Positions 48,339 through 58,217 are shown, counted from the first letter of the stretch. The stretch: 64,000 nt of DNA from Sphingomonas caeni (GCF_026013415.1 NZ_JAPDOK010000002.1:310001-374000); one strand, 5' to 3'. A program made the numbers and translations. The notes: generated from the sequence alone by a model not told the origin.

Positions 48339-48740
48339 ATGACGGGCATCGGTTTCGATTGGGACATGGTCGATGGCGAAACCGTCACGGCGATCCTTGG
48401 CGTGGGCGAGCGGCGCATGAACGACGGTACGCTCTCCTGGGAAGCGCTTGCCTTCGCGGTCGGCGAGGCGGCGGTGGTGCTGACGGTCAATCGCGATACC
48501 GACGAAGTCGAAGTCGCGCACGGCGACGCCCCTGATGGCGCCGAATGGGCGCCGGTGGTCCCGCTCGCTGAGTTCCTCGGCAAGCCGCTCGGCTGGTCAT
48601 GGGTGGGCACCAACAATCGCGGCTATCAGGACGTCTTCATGATGGCGTTCGGCAGCGTGGTCCCGCATGCACTCGATCCGCGGCTGATGTTCATCGCCGC
48701 GGGCTCCGAGCTTTCCTGCTCCGACATCACCGCGCGCTAG
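48339..48740 (+). CDS. Hypothetical protein, 133 aa
   Basis: A soluble, acidic protein without signal or membrane segments. It begins MTGIGFDWDMVDG, contains an alternating beta-rich first half (TVTAILGVGERR, EALAFAVGEAAVVLTV) and ends GSELSCSDITAR. I do not recognise the family with certainty. It follows feoB by 6 bases and could be the last gene of the feo transcript. It shares CTAG at its stop with the convergent DUF4169 gene. Confidence 0.7.
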   Translation: MTGIGFDWDMVDGETVTAILGVGERRMNDGTLSWEALAFAVGEAAVVLTVNRDTDEVEVAHGDAPDGAEWAPVVPLAEFLGKPLGWSWVGTNNRGYQDVFMMAFGSVVPHALDPRLMFIAAGSELSCSDITAR

Positions 48741-48913
48741 GGCTCCAGCTTCGAATCGTCGAGCAGCTTCGTCCGGCGATAGGCTTCTTCCGCCTCGGCC
48801 TGTTTCTGCGCCTTGGTGCGGCCGAACTTCGCGCGATTGACCTCGGCCTGCGCCGCCTTATCCACAGCCGCCTTGGCCTTGCGCATTTTGTTGAGGTTGA
48901 TGATCTCGGCCAT
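48737..48913 (-). CDS. DUF4169 family protein, 58 aa
   Basis: A short, strongly charged, probably helical protein: MAEIINLNKMRKAKAA, then AEVNRAKFGRTKAQKQAEAE. The opening MAEIINL and the NRAKFGRTKAQK block are the marks of DUF4169, a small alphaproteobacterial family of unknown role. About 40 percent of residues are Lys, Arg, Glu or Asp. Convergent with the preceding gene, overlapping by the CTAG tetramer; divergent from ssb across 51 bases. Confidence 0.82.
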   Translation of the reverse strand: MAEIINLNKMRKAKAAVDKAAQAEVNRAKFGRTKAQKQAEAEEAYRRTKLLDDSKLEP

Positions 48914-48964
48914 GGCGAGTAGCCCTTTCGGTCAAACCATTATCGGATTGAGGACGAAATTTCC

Positions 48965-49519
48965 ATGGCAGGCTCGGTCAACAAGGTGATCCTGGTCGGC
49001 AATCTCGGGCGCGATCCCGAGAGCCGCAGCTTCCAGAATGGCGGCAAGGTGGTAAATCTGCGCATCGCCACCTCGGAGAATTGGAAGGACCGCAACACCG
49101 GCGAGAAGCGCGAGAAGACCGAATGGCATTCGGTCGCGATCTTCAGCGAGGGCCTCGCCAACGTCGCCGAGCGCTATCTGCGCAAGGGCTCGAAAGTCTA
49201 TCTCGAGGGCCAGCTCCAGACGCGCAAATGGCAGGATCAGTCGGGCAACGACAAATATTCGACCGAGGTGGTGCTCCAGGGCTTCGACGCCAAGCTGGTG
49301 ATGCTCGACGGCCCCGGCGAGCGCACCGGCGGCGGTGCCGGCACGCGCGGCGACGATTGGGGCGGCGGCGATGATTTCGCGGGCCAGTCGTCGAGCCGCG
49401 GCGGCGGTGCCGGCGGCACGTTCAACAGCGGCGGCGGGCGCTCGGGCGGCGGCGATTTCGGCGGCGGTTCGACGGGTGGCGGTTTCGGCGACGATCTGGA
49501 CGACGACGTTCCGTTCTGA
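48965..49519 (+). CDS. ssb: Single-stranded DNA-binding protein
   Basis: A 184 aa SSB. The OB fold (about 1-110) starts [19 protein letters not shown], with NLRIATSE and EWHSVAIF. A Gly-rich linker (about 118-175) leads to the acidic tip DDDVPF, which binds repair and replication partners. Expected as a homotetramer. The preceding 51 bases hold its promoter. Confidence 0.97.
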   Translation: MAGSVNKVILVGNLGRDPESRSFQNGGKVVNLRIATSENWKDRNTGEKREKTEWHSVAIFSEGLANVAERYLRKGSKVYLEGQLQTRKWQDQSGNDKYSTEVVLQGFDAKLVMLDGPGERTGGGAGTRGDDWGGGDDFAGQSSSRGGGAGGTFNSGGGRSGGGDFGGGSTGGGFGDDLDDDVPF

Positions 49520-49533
49520 ACGGGAGAGCGACG

Positions 49534-49983
49534 ATGATGCGTGTGACGATCGCGGTGGGATTGGCGGCTCTGCTCGCGGGCTGCGGTGGCGGCGGCACGG
49601 CCGCGCAGGGCGGCAATGCCAGCGCAGCCCCCTCGCTCGCTTCGGCGGCCGCGGTCGCCGGCGGGGTGGAGGGCAGCAACGATTGCGCCAAGAAGCCCGA
49701 TTTCGCGCCCATCTATGCCGGCGGGGTGATCAAGGTGTGCAGCTCGGCGCATTTCGACGCGCCCGCCAAGACCGCGGGGACGGTGAGCTACACCACGCCC
49801 GCCGCCCCGGCCGCGGTGCTCGCCTGGTCGAGGGAACAGGCCGGCAAGGCCGGGCTCGGCGAACGGCTCGCCACCGACAAGATGTTCTCGGCAGGCGAAG
49901 GCACCAAGCGCACGCTGATGGTGATGGCGCTGCCCGACGGATCGGGGAGCCGCGTGACGGTCAATTGGGGCAAGGCGGACTGA
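49534..49983 (+). CDS. Predicted lipoprotein
   Basis: A 149 aa protein with a lipoprotein signal peptide: hydrophobic core AVGLAALLAG and lipobox LLAGC (Cys about residue 17). The mature part, about 130 aa, contains two further cysteines (in DCAKKPD and KVCSSAHF) that may pair, and a C-terminal SRVTVNWGK strand. Function unknown. It starts 14 bases after ssb and might be co-transcribed. Confidence 0.75.
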   Translation: MMRVTIAVGLAALLAGCGGGGTAAQGGNASAAPSLASAAAVAGGVEGSNDCAKKPDFAPIYAGGVIKVCSSAHFDAPAKTAGTVSYTTPAAPAAVLAWSREQAGKAGLGERLATDKMFSAGEGTKRTLMVMALPDGSGSRVTVNWGKAD

Positions 49984-49987
49984 CCGC

Positions 49988-50836
49988 CTAGGCCTCGACG
50001 ATCTCCGCGACGCCGAACCTGCCCGCCTGATAATCCAGATAGGCTTGCCGGATCTCGTCCGCGCTGTTCATCACGAACGGCCCGTGCGCGACGATGGGCT
50101 CGTCGATCGGATCGGCATGGCCGAACAGGAACAGCGCCTGCTCCTTCGCCTCGATCGCGACGCTGTCGCCCGCGCCCAGCTCGGCGAGGTGCCATTCGGG
50201 GAGGGTCTTGCCGCCGACCCCGATCGCACCGCGCGCGGCGTAGAGGAAGACGTCGCGTCCTTCGAGCCCGTCGAACACGGCGCTTTGCCCCGGCTGAAGC
50301 GCGACGAAGCTCATGAACACGCCGGTGAGCGAATCGATCGGCCCCGTCGCGCCGCCATAGCCGCCCGAGACCAGGCGCACGCCTCCGATCAACGGAATCG
50401 CCCCCGCCTGCACCCCGGTGTATCGCGGCGCGGTCATCTTGAGCCGCGCGGGCAGGTTCACCCAGAGCTGGAGGATCTCCATCGGCCCGCCATCGCGCTT
50501 GAACGCGGCGGGCGAGACCTCGGCATGGACAATCCCGCTTCCCGCGGTCATCCATTGCACCCCGCCCGCGCGGATCACGCTCTCATGCCCCGCCGAATCG
50601 GTATGCGCGAGTTCGCCCTCGAGGATGAAGGTCACCGTCTCGAACCCGCGATGCGGATGCGGGCCGAAGGGCAGGCCGCGATTGCCGGGCGGATAGGTTT
50701 GCGGCCCGTGATGGTTGAGGAACAGAAAGGCGCCGACATGCGGACAAGCCGGCCCCGGCAGCGGGCGGCGCGTCACCAGATCGCCGATATCGTCGCGGTG
50801 CGCCGGATGGACGCGGAGCAGCTGCCGCGCGCTCAC
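49988..50836 (-). CDS. Pirin family protein
   Basis: A 282 aa bicupin. The N-terminal cupin has GPHPHRGFETVTFILEGELAH (His pair and Glu for the metal) and WMTAGSGIVHAE. Bacterial pirins such as YhhW oxidise quercetin or act as redox modulators; the role here is unknown. The start is GTG at 50836, overlapping the metW stop (GTGA). It is the last gene of a metX-GNAT-metW-pirin run. Confidence 0.9.
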   Translation of the reverse strand: MSARQLLRVHPAHRDDIGDLVTRRPLPGPACPHVGAFLFLNHHGPQTYPPGNRGLPFGPHPHRGFETVTFILEGELAHTDSAGHESVIRAGGVQWMTAGSGIVHAEVSPAAFKRDGGPMEILQLWVNLPARLKMTAPRYTGVQAGAIPLIGGVRLVSGGYGGATGPIDSLTGVFMSFVALQPGQSAVFDGLEGRDVFLYAARGAIGVGGKTLPEWHLAELGAGDSVAIEAKEQALFLFGHADPIDEPIVAHGPFVMNSADEIRQAYLDYQAGRFGVAEIVEA

Positions 50837-51426
50837 CGGTCTTTCCGCAGCAGGAAGACGGCATGCTCGGCCCACAGGTTCGCCATCACCGCCCCGGTCA
50901 ATTTGTCGCCCGAGAGGAACCAGCAGCCCTCGACCACGAACCCGCGCTCCTTCACCAGCGCGCGGAAATCGTCGACCGTGACATGGTGGATGTTGGGCGT
51001 CGCATACCATTTGAGCGGCAGCAGCCGCGTCACCGGCATCCGCCCGCCCCAGAGCAGGCTCGCGCGCACCCGCCAATGCGCGAAATTGGGGAAGGAGACG
51101 AAGGCTTGGCTGCCGATCCGCAGCAACTGGTCGAGCACCCAATCGGGCCGCCGCGTCGTCTGCAGCGTCTGGCTGAGGATCGCATAGTCGAAGCTGGTAT
51201 CGGGATAGTCGGCAAGATCGGTATCGGCATCGCCCTGGATCACCGACAGCCCGCGCGCCACCGCCGCGGCGACATCGCCCGCATCGAGTTCGAGCCCGCG
51301 CGCATCGCATTGCCGCTCGTCGCGCAGCGCCGCCATCAGCCCCCCGTCGCCGCAGCCGACATCGAGCACGCGGCTGCCCGGCGCCACATTGGCGGCGATG
51401 ATCGCAAGGTCGGGGCGCAGGCTCAT
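50833..51426 (-). CDS. metW: Methionine biosynthesis protein MetW
   Basis: A 197 aa protein of the SAM-methyltransferase fold. RVLDVGCGDGGLM (about 20-32) is motif I, and SFPNFAHWRVRASLLWGGRMP is the MetW signature. MetW supports MetX in homoserine acylation in Proteobacteria, though its biochemical role is unclear. It normally follows metX directly; here a GNAT gene lies between, with 4-base overlaps on both sides. Confidence 0.92.
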   Translation of the reverse strand: MSLRPDLAIIAANVAPGSRVLDVGCGDGGLMAALRDERQCDARGLELDAGDVAAAVARGLSVIQGDADTDLADYPDTSFDYAILSQTLQTTRRPDWVLDQLLRIGSQAFVSFPNFAHWRVRASLLWGGRMPVTRLLPLKWYATPNIHHVTVDDFRALVKERGFVVEGCWFLSGDKLTGAVMANLWAEHAVFLLRKDR

Positions 51427-51854
51427 CGCTGATAGATATCCGGATCGTCGCGGACCATCAGCCGCTCGGGGTGTGGATAGGGCGTCCAGCCCAGCTTCGC
51501 ATAGACGGGCTGCATGTCGCGCGTGAACAGCGCCCAGCGGCGCAGTCCCTGCAGTTCGGGATGGTCGTGCAGCGCAGTCAGCATCGCCCGCGCCACGCCT
51601 TGCCCGCGATGCGCCGGCAGCACGAACACATCGGCCAGATAGGCGAAGGTCGCCTTGTCCGTGATCACCCGCGCAAAGCCGATCTGCTCGTCCTTGCCGC
51701 CCTCGTCGGGCGCATAGGCCCCGACGCACAGCGACCCCGTAATCGCTCGCTCGACGGTGTGGCGCGGAATCCCCGCCGCCCAATAGCTGCCCGAGAGAAA
51801 GGCATGGATCAGGTCGAGATCGAGCTCGTGCGTGTCGAACGAGATGCGCGTCAT
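51423..51854 (-). CDS. GNAT-family N-acetyltransferase inserted between metX and metW
   Basis: A 143 aa acetyltransferase. The acetyl-CoA-binding block is [17 protein letters not shown] (about 76-92), motif A of the GNAT fold, followed by the [17 protein letters not shown] motif B. The acceptor substrate is unknown. ATGA overlaps with metX upstream and metW downstream show that the three are translated as a unit, so a role in methionine metabolism or in acylating MetX/MetW is possible but unproven. Confidence 0.88.
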   Translation of the reverse strand: MTRISFDTHELDLDLIHAFLSGSYWAAGIPRHTVERAITGSLCVGAYAPDEGGKDEQIGFARVITDKATFAYLADVFVLPAHRGQGVARAMLTALHDHPELQGLRRWALFTRDMQPVYAKLGWTPYPHPERLMVRDDPDIYQR

Positions 51855-52969
51855 TCACCCGCCCTCAGGAACCCGTCGACCACCCGGTTGAGCTCGGGCG
51901 AATCGAGCAGGAAGGCGTCGTGCCCGAAGGGCGAGGTCAGCTCGACGAAGCTCGCCGGCGCCCCCGCGGCGTTGAGCGCGTGGACGATCGTCCGCGATTC
52001 GCGCGTCGGATAGAGCCAGTCGGTGTCGAAGCTCACCAGGCAGAAGCGCGTGCACGATCCCCTGAAGGCGTTGGCGAGCACCCCGCCATGTTCCTCCGCC
52101 AGATCGAAGTAATCCAATGCTCGCGTAATGTAGAGATAGGAGTTCGCGTCGAACCGCTCGACGAAGCTGATCCCCTGGTGGCGCAGATAGGACTCGACCT
52201 GGAAATCGGCGTCGAATCCGAAGGTCTTCGCCTCACGGCTCTGCAGCTTGCGACCGAACTTGGCCGTGAGCCCGGCTTCGGAAAGATAGGTGATATGCGC
52301 CGCCATCCGCGCGACCGACAGTCCGGCCGCGGGCGGATCGCCGCGTTCGTAATAATCGCCGCCGCGCCAATTGGGATCGGCCATGATCGCCTGGCGGCCG
52401 ACCTCGTGAAAGGCGATATTCTGCGCCGAATGCCGCGCGGCGCTGGCGATGACGACCGCGGCGCGGACCCGCTCGGGGAAGGTCGCGGCCCAGCTGAGCG
52501 CCTGCATCCCGCCCATCGATCCGCCGATCACCGCCGCGAGCCGGTCGATCCCGAGATGGTCGAGCAGCATCGCCTGCGCGCGCACCATGTCGCGGATGGT
52601 GATCACCGGAAACCGCATGCCCCAAGGCTTGGCGGTCGCCGGATTGACCGTCGCGGGGCCGGAGGAGCCGAGGCAGCTGCCCAGCACATTGGCACAGATG
52701 ATGAAGTGCCGCTCTGGATCGACCGGCTTGCCCGGCCCCACCATCTTGGTCCACCAGCCGGGCTTCCCCGTCACCGGATGGGTCGAGGCGACATGCTGGT
52801 CGCCGGTGAGCGCGTGGCAGACCAGGATCGCGTTGCTCGCGTCGGCGTTGAGCGCGCCATAGGTCTCGTATGCGATGTCGACGGGCGACAGCAGCGCCCC
52901 GCCGTCGAGCCTGAGCGGCCCCGGCAGCGTCACCGTGCGGGCAAGACCGAAGCGCTGGTCGTCGGACAT
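51851..52969 (-). CDS. metX: Homoserine O-acyltransferase MetX
   Basis: Acylates homoserine with acetyl- or succinyl-CoA, the first committed step of methionine synthesis. It is 372 aa, an alpha/beta hydrolase with nucleophile S151 in GGSMGGMQ and the catalytic Asp/His near the C-terminus (PFGHDAFL). The residues that choose acetyl or succinyl donors were not evaluated. Upstream lies a 135-base repeat (53008-53142), and no SAM riboswitch was seen in the 38 bases between. Confidence 0.95.
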   Translation of the reverse strand: MSDDQRFGLARTVTLPGPLRLDGGALLSPVDIAYETYGALNADASNAILVCHALTGDQHVASTHPVTGKPGWWTKMVGPGKPVDPERHFIICANVLGSCLGSSGPATVNPATAKPWGMRFPVITIRDMVRAQAMLLDHLGIDRLAAVIGGSMGGMQALSWAATFPERVRAAVVIASAARHSAQNIAFHEVGRQAIMADPNWRGGDYYERGDPPAAGLSVARMAAHITYLSEAGLTAKFGRKLQSREAKTFGFDADFQVESYLRHQGISFVERFDANSYLYITRALDYFDLAEEHGGVLANAFRGSCTRFCLVSFDTDWLYPTRESRTIVHALNAAGAPASFVELTSPFGHDAFLLDSPELNRVVDGFLRAGE

Positions 52970-53007
52970 GCGCGTTGGTTAGGGGCTGAGCCGGATTCCC
53001 GCAATGC

Positions 53008-53142
53008 TCCCTCTCCCGTTGGGAGAGGGAAGGGGCCCGCGCCGAAGGCGTGGGAAGGGTGAGGGCGACGAAAGAAGCGCAAGGTCACCCTCACCCTTCC
53101 GCGCCTGTCGGCGCTCCCTCCCTTTCCCAATGGGAGAGGGAA
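53008..53142. repeat. Nested palindromic intergenic repeat between the amine oxidase and metX
   Basis: Bounded by TCCCTCTCCC-GTTGGGAGAGGGA (left) and TTTCCCAATGGGAGAGGGAA (right), each a hairpin. Between them, GGGAAGGGTGAGGG (53050-53063) faces TCACCCTCACCCTTCC (53086-53101), giving a long nested stem. The CTCTCCC-GGGAGAGGG motif is widespread in proteobacterial intergenic DNA. The amine oxidase stop codon follows directly. Confidence 0.75.
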
Positions 53143-53143
53143 T

Positions 53144-54700
53144 CTAGGCGGCCTTGGCGAGGAGCGCCTTGCCCAGGATCGCCTCGGCAGCCATCCGCCC
53201 GGTCTGCGCCCCGCCATTCATGAAGCCCGGGAAGGCGTCCGAGACATGCTCGCCCGCGAAGATGACATTGTCCGCGCGCGCGACGCGGTGCTCGGCGGGA
53301 TCCTCGGATTCGACCGAGAGCAGATGCCCGAAGCGGGTGAGCTGCCCCGGCGCCCAGCAGCTATACGCCCCCATGGTGAAGGGATCGCGGTGCCAGCCGG
53401 TGCGGCGGCACGGACCCTGCCGGGTCGCGCCCGAGAGCCCCGGGATCGCCGGATCGGTGGCGAGTGCGAAGCCATGCGCCTGCGCCTCGGGGCTCGTCGC
53501 GATATCGTCGGTCTGCTTGCCGCCCAGATACCAGGTCCAGACCGGATCCACCGCCTGTCCGGGCAGATGGACGCTGCCGTCCCAGCCCAGCGCATAGCCC
53601 TTTTCGTCGGTCTGCCACAGCTCGCCGCCCCGGCCCATCGGCTCGCGCCACACCGCTTCAGCGGCAAGCGCCTGGACCTTCTCGTTCCGGCCCATCGTGA
53701 TCTCGTCGATAAAGGCGCGCCACACGCGCGGCAGCGGCACGCGGAAATCGATCTGGCGCATGATCGGCGCGGGCACCGCGACGATCACCGTATCGGCATG
53801 CGCGGTGGTGCCGTCGAGAAAGGCGAGTCGCAATCCGGGCCGGATCCCCAACAGCCTTTTGCCGGTGCTGATCCGGCTGGCATAGTTGGCGGTCATCGCC
53901 TGGGCGAGCGCGCCGCTGCCGCCCTCCATCACGAATTTCTCGTCCGATCCGCCGAGCACCTCGGCGCGCTGGCCATGGACGGTGGGCAGGTTGAAGATTA
54001 GCTGGATGCCCGAGCTTTCCTCGGGCTCGACCCCGAATTCGGTGCGGCAGCTCATCTCGAGCAGGCGGCGCACCCAGGGCTCGCTGATCAGCGCGGCATG
54101 CTTGTCGAGATAGTCCTTGAACGAAATGCGATCGAGCTCGCGCGAGACCCCCGCATAGTCCTTGTCGAGCCGGTCGGCGTCCTTGCCGATCTGCCCCGCA
54201 ATCCCGCGCAGCGCGTTGGCGAGCTCGGCGTCCTCGACCAGCCGGCCATCGGCGAGGATCAGCGTGTCGTGCGGCTCGGCCTTGCGGTCGATCAGCTTGA
54301 TCCCGAACCGGCTGATCAGCGCGTGCATGTCGAGATGGTCGGTGTTGACCAGCTGGCCGCCGACCTCGAACGCCGGGCCTGTCGCCGGGACATGGGTGTA
54401 CATCCGCCCGCCGGTCCGCTCGCGGCCCTCATAGAGATGCGCGTCGATCCCCGCTTCGGTCAGATAATGGAGCGCGGTGAGCCCCGCGATCCCGCCGCCT
54501 ATGATCGCGACCTTGCCCGGGCGCGCGGCGCGCGCGGGGCGCGGCAGCGCCGCAACCACGCCCGCCGCCGCGAGCGCCTGGAGCATCGCGCGGCGCGACA
54601 TGCCCTCGCCGCCCGGCACCGGCGGCGCCTCGCCCGCCTCCGCCAGATTGCGCCGCCGCGCCGTTTCCAGTGCGCGCCAAAGCGTGCTGCTCCCCCGCAT
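53144..54700 (-). CDS. FAD-dependent amine oxidase family protein, Tat-like signal
   Basis: A 518 aa flavin monoamine oxidase-type protein. An unusually long N-terminal part contains [18 protein letters not shown] (about 35-52), a twin-arginine-like signal. The FAD-binding Rossmann motif is [17 protein letters not shown] (about 65-81), and the C-terminal FAD block is [17 protein letters not shown]. Substrate could be an amine or a carotenoid-like polyene; nothing decides it. Whether the Tat signal starts at residue 34 (MSRRAM) or the full protein is made is uncertain. Divergent from hisC. Confidence 0.85.
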   Translation of the reverse strand: MRGSSTLWRALETARRRNLAEAGEAPPVPGGEGMSRRAMLQALAAAGVVAALPRPARAARPGKVAIIGGGIAGLTALHYLTEAGIDAHLYEGRERTGGRMYTHVPATGPAFEVGGQLVNTDHLDMHALISRFGIKLIDRKAEPHDTLILADGRLVEDAELANALRGIAGQIGKDADRLDKDYAGVSRELDRISFKDYLDKHAALISEPWVRRLLEMSCRTEFGVEPEESSGIQLIFNLPTVHGQRAEVLGGSDEKFVMEGGSGALAQAMTANYASRISTGKRLLGIRPGLRLAFLDGTTAHADTVIVAVPAPIMRQIDFRVPLPRVWRAFIDEITMGRNEKVQALAAEAVWREPMGRGGELWQTDEKGYALGWDGSVHLPGQAVDPVWTWYLGGKQTDDIATSPEAQAHGFALATDPAIPGLSGATRQGPCRRTGWHRDPFTMGAYSCWAPGQLTRFGHLLSVESEDPAEHRVARADNVIFAGEHVSDAFPGFMNGGAQTGRMAAEAILGKALLAKAA

Positions 54701-54784
54701 CCTCGTCTCCGACCCCTTTTGTCAGCCCCTGCCATAGACGCGACCTCCTTGCTATTGCGTAACCGTTCCGCCAATCCGCGCCGC

Positions 54785-55882
54785 ATGACCGGACCCACGC
54801 CCAAACCCTGGATCATGGAGATCGCGCCGTACGTCCCGGGGCGCTCGACCACCGATGACGGCCGCAAGGTCGCCAAGCTTTCGTCGAACGAGAATCCGCT
54901 GGGGACCAGCCCCCACGCGCGCGCCGCGTTCGAGAGCGCGGCCGGGCGGCTCGAGCGCTATCCCGATGCGAGCGGAACCGAGCTGCGCGAGGTGCTCGCG
55001 GCGAAATACGGGCTCGATCCGGCGCGGATCATCTATGGCAATGGCTCGGACGAGGTGCTGCACCTGGCGGCGGGCGCGTTCGCCGGGCCGGGCGACGAGG
55101 TGATCTTCGTCCATTACGGCTTCGCGGTGTACGAGATTGCGGCGCGTCGCGTCGGCGCGACCGTGGTGGTCGCGCCCGAAAAGGACTATGCGACCGATGT
55201 CGACGCGATCCTGGCGTGCGTGACCGAGCGGACCCGCATCGTCTATATCGCCAACCCCAACAATCCGACCGGCACCTATGCCAGCCGCGAGGAGATCGCC
55301 CGGCTCCATGCTGGCCTGCGCAGCGATATCCTGCTCGTGCTCGATCACGCCTATGCGGAATATATCGAAGGCGACGCCGGGGATGGCGGGATGGCGCTCG
55401 CCGAAACCGCGCCCAACGTGCTGGTCACGCGCACCTTCTCAAAGATGTACGGCCTTGCCGCCGAGCGGATCGGCTGGGGCTATGCCGCCGCACCCATCAT
55501 CGAGGCGATGCACCGCATCCGCCTGCCCTTCAGCATCACCATCGCGGGCACCGCGGCGGCGATCGCGGCGCTCGGCGATACCGGGTTCGTCGAGCATACC
55601 AAGGCGCATAATGCGCAGTGGCGGCGCTGGTTCTCGGACGAGATCGCCAAGCTCGGCAATGCCGGGCTGCGCGCGGTGCCCAGCCAGGCGAACTTCGTGC
55701 TGGTGCTGTTCGAGGGCGAGCTGAGCGCCGAGGCGGCGTATAAGGGCCTGATGGACGCGGGCTATATCGTCCGCTGGCTCCCCGGCCAGGGCCTGCCCCA
55801 TGGCCTGCGCATCACCATCGGCACCGAGGACGAGACGCGCGGCGTCGCTGCTGCCCTGCGCAAGCTGGCGGGCGCGGATTGA
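54785..55882 (+). CDS. hisC: Histidinol-phosphate aminotransferase (or aromatic aminotransferase, HisC family)
   Basis: A 365 aa fold-type I PLP enzyme. [10 protein letters not shown] (about 158-167), LDHAYAEYI and the Schiff-base Lys in [18 protein letters not shown] (about 219) are as in HisC. It follows the common alphaproteobacterial arrangement metX, hisC, tyrA, and overlaps tyrA by one base; that context makes an additional role in aromatic amino acid transamination likely. The start [19 protein letters not shown] matches the family. Confidence 0.9.
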   Translation: MTGPTPKPWIMEIAPYVPGRSTTDDGRKVAKLSSNENPLGTSPHARAAFESAAGRLERYPDASGTELREVLAAKYGLDPARIIYGNGSDEVLHLAAGAFAGPGDEVIFVHYGFAVYEIAARRVGATVVVAPEKDYATDVDAILACVTERTRIVYIANPNNPTGTYASREEIARLHAGLRSDILLVLDHAYAEYIEGDAGDGGMALAETAPNVLVTRTFSKMYGLAAERIGWGYAAAPIIEAMHRIRLPFSITIAGTAAAIAALGDTGFVEHTKAHNAQWRRWFSDEIAKLGNAGLRAVPSQANFVLVLFEGELSAEAAYKGLMDAGYIVRWLPGQGLPHGLRITIGTEDETRGVAAALRKLAGAD

Positions 55883-56790
55883 TGCTCCCCTTCGCCCGCG
55901 TCACCGTGATCGGCCTGGGCCTGCTCGGCTCGTCGATCGCGCATGCGGTGCGCGCGCACATGCCGACGGTACGCGTCACCGGCCATGACGCCGATCCCGA
56001 GGTGCGCGACGTGGCGGTGCGGATCGGGCTTTGCGACGATATCGCCGACACGCCCGGCGCGTCGGTGATCGACGCTGATTTCGTAGTTTTCTGCGTCCCC
56101 GTCGGCGCGATGGGCGCGGCGGCGGCGGCGATTGCCGACGATCTTCCGGCCGATGCGATCGTCAGCGATGTCGGCTCGTGCAAGGAAAGCGTCGCGGAAG
56201 CGCTCACCGCCGCGCTGCCCGGCGTCACCGTCATCCCCGCGCACCCGGTCGCGGGTACCGAGCGCAGCGGCCCCGAGGCGGGGTTCGCGACCTTGTTCCA
56301 CAATCGCTGGTGCATCGTCACCCCGCCCGAAGGCGCGCCGGCGCTCGCGGTCGAGCGGGTGAGCGAATTCTGGCGCCAGCTCGGCGCGCAGGTCGAGACG
56401 ATGACCCCCAACCATCACGACCGCGTCCTCGCCGTCACCAGCCATTTGCCGCATCTGATCGCCTATACGATCGTCGGCACCGCCTCGGACCTCGAAGAGG
56501 TGACCGCCTCCGAGGTGATCAAATATTCGGCGGGCGGCTTCCGCGACTTCACCCGCATCGCCGCGTCGGACCCGACCATGTGGCGCGATGTCTTCCTCGC
56601 CAATCGCGAGGCGGTGCTCGACATGCTCCAGCGCTTCTCGGAGGATCTCACCGCGCTCCAGCGCGCGATCCGCTGGGGCAAGGGCGACGAATTGTTCGAC
56701 CTCTTCACCAAGACGCGCGCGATCCGCCGCAGCGTGATCGAGCAGGGCCAGGACGATTCGCGCGAGGATTTCGGGCGCTCGCACGATTGA
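55882..56790 (+). CDS. tyrA: Prephenate (arogenate) dehydrogenase
   Basis: Oxidative decarboxylation of prephenate or arogenate for tyrosine. The 302 aa protein starts with the NAD-binding GLGLLGSSIA (about 10-19). It also has SDVGSCKESV, HPVAGTERSGPEAG and TSHLPHLIAYTIVG, which carry the active-site His residues. There is no chorismate mutase domain. The start is the ATG in TGATG with hisC. Repeat copy C begins 10 bases after its stop. Confidence 0.92.
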   Translation: MLPFARVTVIGLGLLGSSIAHAVRAHMPTVRVTGHDADPEVRDVAVRIGLCDDIADTPGASVIDADFVVFCVPVGAMGAAAAAIADDLPADAIVSDVGSCKESVAEALTAALPGVTVIPAHPVAGTERSGPEAGFATLFHNRWCIVTPPEGAPALAVERVSEFWRQLGAQVETMTPNHHDRVLAVTSHLPHLIAYTIVGTASDLEEVTASEVIKYSAGGFRDFTRIAASDPTMWRDVFLANREAVLDMLQRFSEDLTALQRAIRWGKGDELFDLFTKTRAIRRSVIEQGQDDSREDFGRSHD

Positions 56791-56800
56791 GCCGGCCAGA

Positions 56801-56938
56801 CTTGCAATGTTGGATTTCGCCTGCTTGACTCGCGCTGCCGGTCGTTCCGGCCGCTCTTTGAACCCGCCCATCCTCGCCAAGCGACCGCCCGGCGAAAACC
56901 ATGCGCGATAGTGTGAAGCTAGTGTCAACTTTCACATG
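56801..56938 (-). repeat. Bipartite intergenic repeat, copy C
   Basis: Reverse orientation. The right core (56801-56863, minus strand) keeps GTTCAAAGAGCGGCC to the CCAACATTGCAAG end. The left core (56903-56938) is the cleanest of the set: CATGTGAAAGTTGACACTAG continuing to CTATCGCGC. The spacing between cores is shortest here. It lies between convergent tyrA and plsC, so it can serve both 3' ends. A short open frame through it is judged spurious. Confidence 0.85.
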
Positions 56939-56979
56939 CTGGGACGACGCCTTCGAGCGCGTATTGGCCTAACCTTTGG

Positions 56980-57684
56980 CTAACTTTCCGCGGCCCCGTC
57001 CCGCACCAGCGCGTTGATCGCCGCGTGCACCTTCGCCTCGATCTCGGCGCGCGGCAGGCCCGGCGGGATCGGCTCGCCGAACACGAAATCGACCACTCCC
57101 GGATGCTTCGCCCCATGCCGCGAAAAGGCATGGCCGCTGCGCACCGCGACCGGCACCACCGGCAATGCCAGCGCGCGGTAAAGCCCGGCGAACCCCGATT
57201 GCAGCGGCGGGCGCGTGTCGAGCGGGGCGCGGGTGCCTTCGGGGAAGATCAGCACCGGCCGGCCCGCTTCGCGCGCCTCCTTCGCGTTCGCCATCATGCC
57301 GCGCAGCGCCTTGGCCGATCCGGCGCGGTCGATCACGATCACGCCATATTGGCGGGTGCACCAGCCCCAGACCGGGATATCCGCCAGCTCGCGCTTCATC
57401 ACCGTGGCGGGCGCGCCCAGCATCCGCGTCAGCTCGATCGCCTCGTAGAGCGATTCGTGCTTGGCGGCGAACAGCACCGGCCCGGCGGGGATCGTGCCGC
57501 TCACGCGCGGCCGGATGCCGAGAAAGACCCGCGCGCAGCCGGTCATCATCCCCGCCCACAGGTTGCAATAGCCGCGCATCACGCGCTTGCCGAACAAGGC
57601 GGCGATCGGCGCGGCGAGCACGATCGGGACCGAGAGACCGTAGAAGACGATCGAAAACGCGACCGTACGCACCCAATCGAACAT
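56980..57684 (-). CDS. plsC: 1-acyl-sn-glycerol-3-phosphate acyltransferase
   Basis: Adds the second acyl chain in phosphatidic acid synthesis. The 234 aa membrane protein has one or two N-terminal hydrophobic segments (about 7-30), AKHESLYE (the HxxxxE form of HxxxxD, about 73-80), and FPEGTR (about 147-152). Its start overlaps the ydcF stop by one base. It is the last gene of the ftsEX transcript. Confidence 0.9.
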   Translation of the reverse strand: MFDWVRTVAFSIVFYGLSVPIVLAAPIAALFGKRVMRGYCNLWAGMMTGCARVFLGIRPRVSGTIPAGPVLFAAKHESLYEAIELTRMLGAPATVMKRELADIPVWGWCTRQYGVIVIDRAGSAKALRGMMANAKEAREAGRPVLIFPEGTRAPLDTRPPLQSGFAGLYRALALPVVPVAVRSGHAFSRHGAKHPGVVDFVFGEPIPPGLPRAEIEAKVHAAINALVRDGAAES

Positions 57685-58217
57685 TATCCCGCGCCCAGCA
57701 TAAGCGCGAGCGAACGCACCAGATATTTGTGATACTCGCCGAACAGCGTCAGGAAGCGCGGGTTGCTCGGCACCGGATCGCCGACCAGCTCGATCCCCGG
57801 CCCCAGCAGATGTGCGAGTTCGAGCCGCGCGCGGGGCATGTGCCAGTCGGACGTGACGAGCCGCACCGTCTTGTACCTATGGTCGCGCACCCATTCGGCG
57901 GTTTCCTCGGCGTTCGATCTGGTATCGACCGCCTGCCAGCCCAGATCGACGCAGCAGCGGAACAGCTTGGCCTCGCGATACTGGATCGCCAGCTCGTGCG
58001 GGCGAACGTCGCGGTCGACCCCGCTGACCAGCATCCGCTTCGCCGCGTTGGCGTGCATCAGCGTGAGGCCCCGGTCGATCCGCCCCGGCGCGCCGGTCAG
58101 CACGACGATCCCGTCAGTCTTGCGCGCCGGATCGAGCGGCTTGCCGAGCGTCAGCCAGAACAGCGCGAAGCCCGCTATCCAGGCGCCGAAAACGACCATG
58201 GCGATCCGCCAGATCAC
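57684..58217 (-). CDS. YdcF/DUF218 family protein
   Basis: A 177 aa protein with one N-terminal membrane segment (about 4-22) and a DUF218 Rossmann-like domain: DGIVVLTGAPGRIDRGL, then LVSGVDRD, NAEETAEWV and LVTSDWHMPRAR, the last a family hallmark. DUF218 proteins (SanA/ElyC/YdcF) act in envelope processes, some in peptidoglycan or lipid-carrier metabolism. The GTG start overlaps the ftsX stop (GTGA); an internal ATG at 58199 would shorten the membrane segment. Confidence 0.85.
   Translation of the reverse strand: MIWRIAMVVFGAWIAGFALFWLTLGKPLDPARKTDGIVVLTGAPGRIDRGLTLMHANAAKRMLVSGVDRDVRPHELAIQYREAKLFRCCVDLGWQAVDTRSNAEETAEWVRDHRYKTVRLVTSDWHMPRARLELAHLLGPGIELVGDPVPSNPRFLTLFGEYHKYLVRSLALMLGAG

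Noticed and set aside
52970..53007. Possible SAM riboswitch upstream of metX
   Set aside because: Only 38 bases lie between metX and the palindromic repeat; too short and without the expected pseudoknot.
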